A stretch of DNA of 9,564 nucleotides from Candidatus Cloacimonadota bacterium. Its GTDB lineage: Bacteria; Cloacimonadota; Cloacimonadia; Cloacimonadales; Cloacimonadaceae. The stretch covers positions 1-9,564 of the forward strand of contig JALNWR010000099.1 of NCBI GenBank assembly GCA_023230795.1. The letters run 5' to 3'. Positions 7,296 to 9,564 of the stretch are shown piece by piece. Every line of letters starts with the position of its first letter. Position 1 is the stretch's first letter. The notes below the pieces were generated by a model that worked only from the letters and a program-made list of their open reading frames with translations, was not told the DNA's origin and searched no databases. The position numbers were made by a program, and so were the translations under genes.

Positions 7296-8258
7296 TCAGG
7301 GACTGTCTTGGAGATTGAGCTTACGGCTCTTGAATCCGTAACCCAGCACGTCATAGACGTCTGTAACTATCATAAAGGCATCAGGATCGATCTCTTTTAC
7401 CATATCGGTGAGCAGCGGTACCTGGCGGCGGTTCAGCACGCAGAAGATCACGTTGATATCTCTTTGATTGAAGCCGCTCATTGCCTTAAACAGGGTTAAT
7501 CCTCTTTGCAGTTCGTCAAAGATTACGCCTCTGATCTCATCTACATTGTTGGAGATGATATACACGCCTTTTACGTAGGGCAGGCCTTCCGAAACCAGAT
7601 TGGTGATTCTGGAGGCGATAAAGAGGTTGATGTAGCCCCAGATCAGCAGTTTGGGGTCCATCATGAAGACTGCTACTGCCAGGATGATGCCGGTTTCCAC
7701 GATGTAATATCCACTGCCGATAGAGATATTGGCCTTTTGTTTGATCATAGCCACGGGGATATCGGTGCCTCCGGTGGATCCGCGGAACCTGAAGATCAGT
7801 CCCAGTCCCAGTCCCAAAAGCACGGAGCCGGCAATGGCTGAAAGGAACATTTCTTCCGGGGGAAGCATTGCATATACTATACGCCCTTTTACTTCGAAGG
7901 TGAACTGGGCGAGGTCCGAGACGATGCCGATTTTATGTAATACGGGGAAGCTGATCAAGTCTGTCATGGCAGAGCAAATTATCATACCATATATGGACTT
8001 GCTACCAAAAGATCTGCCTATAAAGATGAAACTAAGAACAAATAAGGGAATGTTGATCAAGATCATGCTTATGCCATTGGGCATGCCAAAAAGGAATTTC
8101 AAGATCTGGGATATTCCGCCCACACCTCCGGGGGCCATATTGTAAGGTAAAAGAAACCATGCATAACCTGCGGCAAAAAATAACGAGCTGAACGTGATCC
8201 CCACAAAGTTTATGATCTCTTTACGAATGCGCTTTTTGCGCGGTAGCTTCACTGACAT
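7296..8258 (-). CDS. YitT family membrane protein with C-terminal DUF2179 domain
   Basis: An inner-membrane protein of unknown biochemical function; YitT/DUF161 proteins are often guessed to be transporters, without firm substrates. The 320-residue product starts with a basic tail (KLPRKKRIRK), then hydrophobic segments near 17-38, 63-83, 88-106, 138-158, 185-200 and 206-217. Family landmarks are PGGVGGIS (43-50) and RGSTGGTDI (159-167), glycine-rich stretches of the two membrane halves. Residues about 228-310 form the soluble DUF2179 region (VKGVYIISN, RGLTLF, VLNRRQVP, EIDPDAFMIVTD). Length and domain order are normal for the family. The ATG has a good AGGAG (plus-strand 8265-8269) 6 nt upstream. 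It is convergent with the kinase gene and divergent from the nucleoside kinase gene, so it is probably a single-gene transcript. Confidence 0.92.
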   Translation of the reverse strand: MSVKLPRKKRIRKEIINFVGITFSSLFFAAGYAWFLLPYNMAPGGVGGISQILKFLFGMPNGISMILINIPLFVLSFIFIGRSFGSKSIYGMIICSAMTDLISFPVLHKIGIVSDLAQFTFEVKGRIVYAMLPPEEMFLSAIAGSVLLGLGLGLIFRFRGSTGGTDIPVAMIKQKANISIGSGYYIVETGIILAVAVFMMDPKLLIWGYINLFIASRITNLVSEGLPYVKGVYIISNNVDEIRGVIFDELQRGLTLFKAMSGFNQRDINVIFCVLNRRQVPLLTDMVKEIDPDAFMIVTDVYDVLGYGFKSRKLNLQDSP

Positions 8259-8293
8259 TGTTTTCTCCTATTCTTCTTGACGAATTATGCTTT

Positions 8294-8323
8294 ATTATTA
8301 GTTTGTCTTAGAAAGTCTGGCAA
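8294..8323 (-). promoter_or_regulatory. Candidate sigma70 promoter of the YitT-family gene
   Basis: On the minus strand, TTGCCA (8323-8318, 5 of 6 to consensus) is followed after 18 bp by AATAAT (8299-8294, 5 of 6). Transcription would begin near 8287, giving a leader of roughly 30 nt that contains the AGGAG site. The position suits the gene, but the base matches alone do not prove it. Confidence 0.45.
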
Positions 8324-8353
8324 GGGGCCTATACATAGAGTAGCGGCTTGCCA
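8318..8353. repeat. Inverted repeat in the divergent promoter region
   Basis: TGGCAAG (8318-8324) and CTTGCCA (8347-8353) are perfect inverted copies, 22 bp apart. The left arm contains the candidate -35 hexamer of the YitT-family gene. The right arm carries the same TTGCCA reading toward the nucleoside kinase gene. It may be a shared operator or simply mirrored promoter elements. Confidence 0.45.
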
Positions 8354-8388
8354 AAAAACACTAAAGCAAACTTATATAAGGAATAATA

Positions 8389-9564
8389 ATGAAAATCGAT
8401 ATTAGATTAGACGGGCATAAACACAGTCTTATCGACTTGACCAAGGCCCAAGCTATCTCCCAAGTTTTGAAGGGAACTACGATCGACAGGAACTTAGTAT
8501 TGAGCTATAAAATAAATCATACTGAATATGTCAATGAAGATTATTTGCTAACCGGAGACACTTATGTGAATTGCATCACTGCCAGGCATCCTGAAGGCAA
8601 CCGGATCAGCCAGGACACGGCAATATTCATCCTGGCAAAAGCCCTGCACACCATGCTGGGGGATACCCACTCTCTGGTGGCAGAGCATTCCATCGGCGAT
8701 GGAGTCTTTTGCGAGGTCTTCAATGCGGAAAGTTTCACCGAGGAAGACTGCTCCAGGCTCAAGCAGCATATGCAGCAGATCATCCAGAGTGATCTGCCTA
8801 TAGAAAGGATAGAGGTCAAGACCGCAGAAGCCATTGATATCTTTAATTCCATGCGGCGCAGCGATGTCCTGAAAAACATCAAATCCAATTACAGTGAAAC
8901 TGTAGCCATCTACAGGTGTGGCAAATACTACGATTTCTTTATAAGGCCTCTGGCAGACCGCACCAGTTTCATCACTGAGTTTGATATCATATATCAGGCT
9001 CCTGGCTTTATCTTAAGATTTCCCACAGGGCCGCAGATGAAGATTGCCAGCCCATTCTCCTTGCCCAAAAAAGTATTTGCGTTGCATCAGGAACATGATA
9101 AATGGCTGAATATCCTGAGGGTGCATAATATCTCTGATATCAACCGGCTTATCGCTAAATACGAGATCTCGCAATTCATACTGGTGGAAGAGGCCCTGCA
9201 TGAAAAGAAGATTGCGGAGATTGCGACTGATATCGCAGCGCACAAAGATGTCAAGATCATCCTTATAGCAGGCCCTTCATCCTCTGGTAAGACCACTTTT
9301 GCCAAACGGCTCAGCGTGCAATTGCAAGCCAGTAAAACCAAGCCAATCGTTATCGGCATGGACGATTATTTCCTGAATCGGGATAGAACACCTCGCAAGA
9401 CAGACGGGGATTACGATTTTGAATCCATCCATTCCATAGACCTGGAATATCTGAATTTGCAGCTTCAGCAACTGTTGGCAGGCGAACAGATAGAGCTGCC
9501 TCACTATGATTTTACCCGTGGTATCCGGCGCCATAGCAAGAATTTTGTGCAATTGCATGAGGAT
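8389..9564 (+). CDS. Nucleoside (uridine-like) kinase with N-terminal TGS/ThrRS-like region, 3'-partial
   Basis: Probably phosphorylates a nucleoside, using ATP, in nucleotide salvage. The frame is open from the ATG at 8389 (AAGGAA at 8378-8383, 6 nt upstream of the ATG) to the window end, 392 codons; family members of this architecture run to about 550. Residues 1-62 look like a TGS fold. Residues about 70-230 resemble the threonyl-tRNA synthetase N2/editing region (HSIGDGVFCEVF near 100-111, a following FTEEDCSRLKQHMQQII, then DLPIER). The kinase domain starts near 288 with Walker A GPSSSGKTT (295-303) and DDYF (325-328), followed by DYDFESIHSIDL and LPHYDFTRG, typical of uridine kinase/phosphoribulokinase-type folds. 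The editing histidines and Cys/His of ThrRS are not conserved. The substrate cannot be told from sequence. The rest of the kinase domain lies beyond the window. Confidence 0.9.
   Translation, partial: MKIDIRLDGHKHSLIDLTKAQAISQVLKGTTIDRNLVLSYKINHTEYVNEDYLLTGDTYVNCITARHPEGNRISQDTAIFILAKALHTMLGDTHSLVAEHSIGDGVFCEVFNAESFTEEDCSRLKQHMQQIIQSDLPIERIEVKTAEAIDIFNSMRRSDVLKNIKSNYSETVAIYRCGKYYDFFIRPLADRTSFITEFDIIYQAPGFILRFPTGPQMKIASPFSLPKKVFALHQEHDKWLNILRVHNISDINRLIAKYEISQFILVEEALHEKKIAEIATDIAAHKDVKIILIAGPSSSGKTTFAKRLSVQLQASKTKPIVIGMDDYFLNRDRTPRKTDGDYDFESIHSIDLEYLNLQLQQLLAGEQIELPHYDFTRGIRRHSKNFVQLHED

Noticed and set aside
7506..8145. Plus-strand open frames of 111 and 138 codons opposite the YitT-family gene
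   Set aside because: They have no family features, and the minus-strand frame has clear membrane and DUF2179 motifs with a good RBS.
8348..8378. TTGCCA plus TATATA as promoter of the nucleoside kinase gene
   Set aside because: The start site would fall within a few bases of the ATG and exclude the AAGGA ribosome binding site.

Overview
The window reads as part of the chromosome of a Gram-negative-type, probably anaerobic, amino-acid-fermenting bacterium of moderate GC content. The Bacteroidota/Cloacimonadota-like form of the histidine-degradation enzyme (with a charged insertion), the large soluble hybrid kinase and the ThrRS-like nucleoside kinase would all suit a Cloacimonadota-like or related lineage. 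That assignment is a guess from gene style, not from any marker gene. No mobile element, CRISPR array, tRNA or rRNA was seen.

Layout. (1) 1-1619, +: bifunctional formimidoyltransferase-cyclodeaminase (ftcD) lacking its extreme N-terminus, followed 4 bp later by (2) 1624-2097, +: a short, divergent shikimate kinase-like P-loop kinase, probably translationally coupled to ftcD. (3) 2098-2267: spacer with a candidate sigma70 promoter overlapped by a perfect 7-bp inverted repeat. (4) 2268-6818, +: a 1516-residue cytosolic hybrid histidine kinase (four PAS, two GAF, HisKA, HATPase, two receivers, HPt). (5) 6819-7295: a 477-bp spacer that is not empty. It holds three direct repeats with an exact 11-bp period running into an 11-bp inverted repeat, then about 200 bp rich in possible RNA hairpins ending in a very strong + strand intrinsic terminator, then a second hairpin cluster probably serving the convergent gene. 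(6) 7296-8258, -: YitT-family membrane protein with a DUF2179 tail. (7) 8259-8388: divergent spacer with a likely promoter for the YitT gene and an inverted repeat. (8) 8389-9564, +: nucleoside (uridine-like) kinase with an N-terminal TGS plus ThrRS-editing-like region, cut by the window end.

How the genes work together. FtcD channels formiminoglutamate from histidine breakdown into glutamate and one-carbon folate. The kinase is a complete His-Asp-His phosphorelay module with no response regulator beside it, so its output partner must be encoded elsewhere. The other genes are not an obvious pathway. The least explained part is the 6951-7207 block, which looks like a regulated, independently terminated small RNA or structured 3' region and matches no RNA family I recognise.
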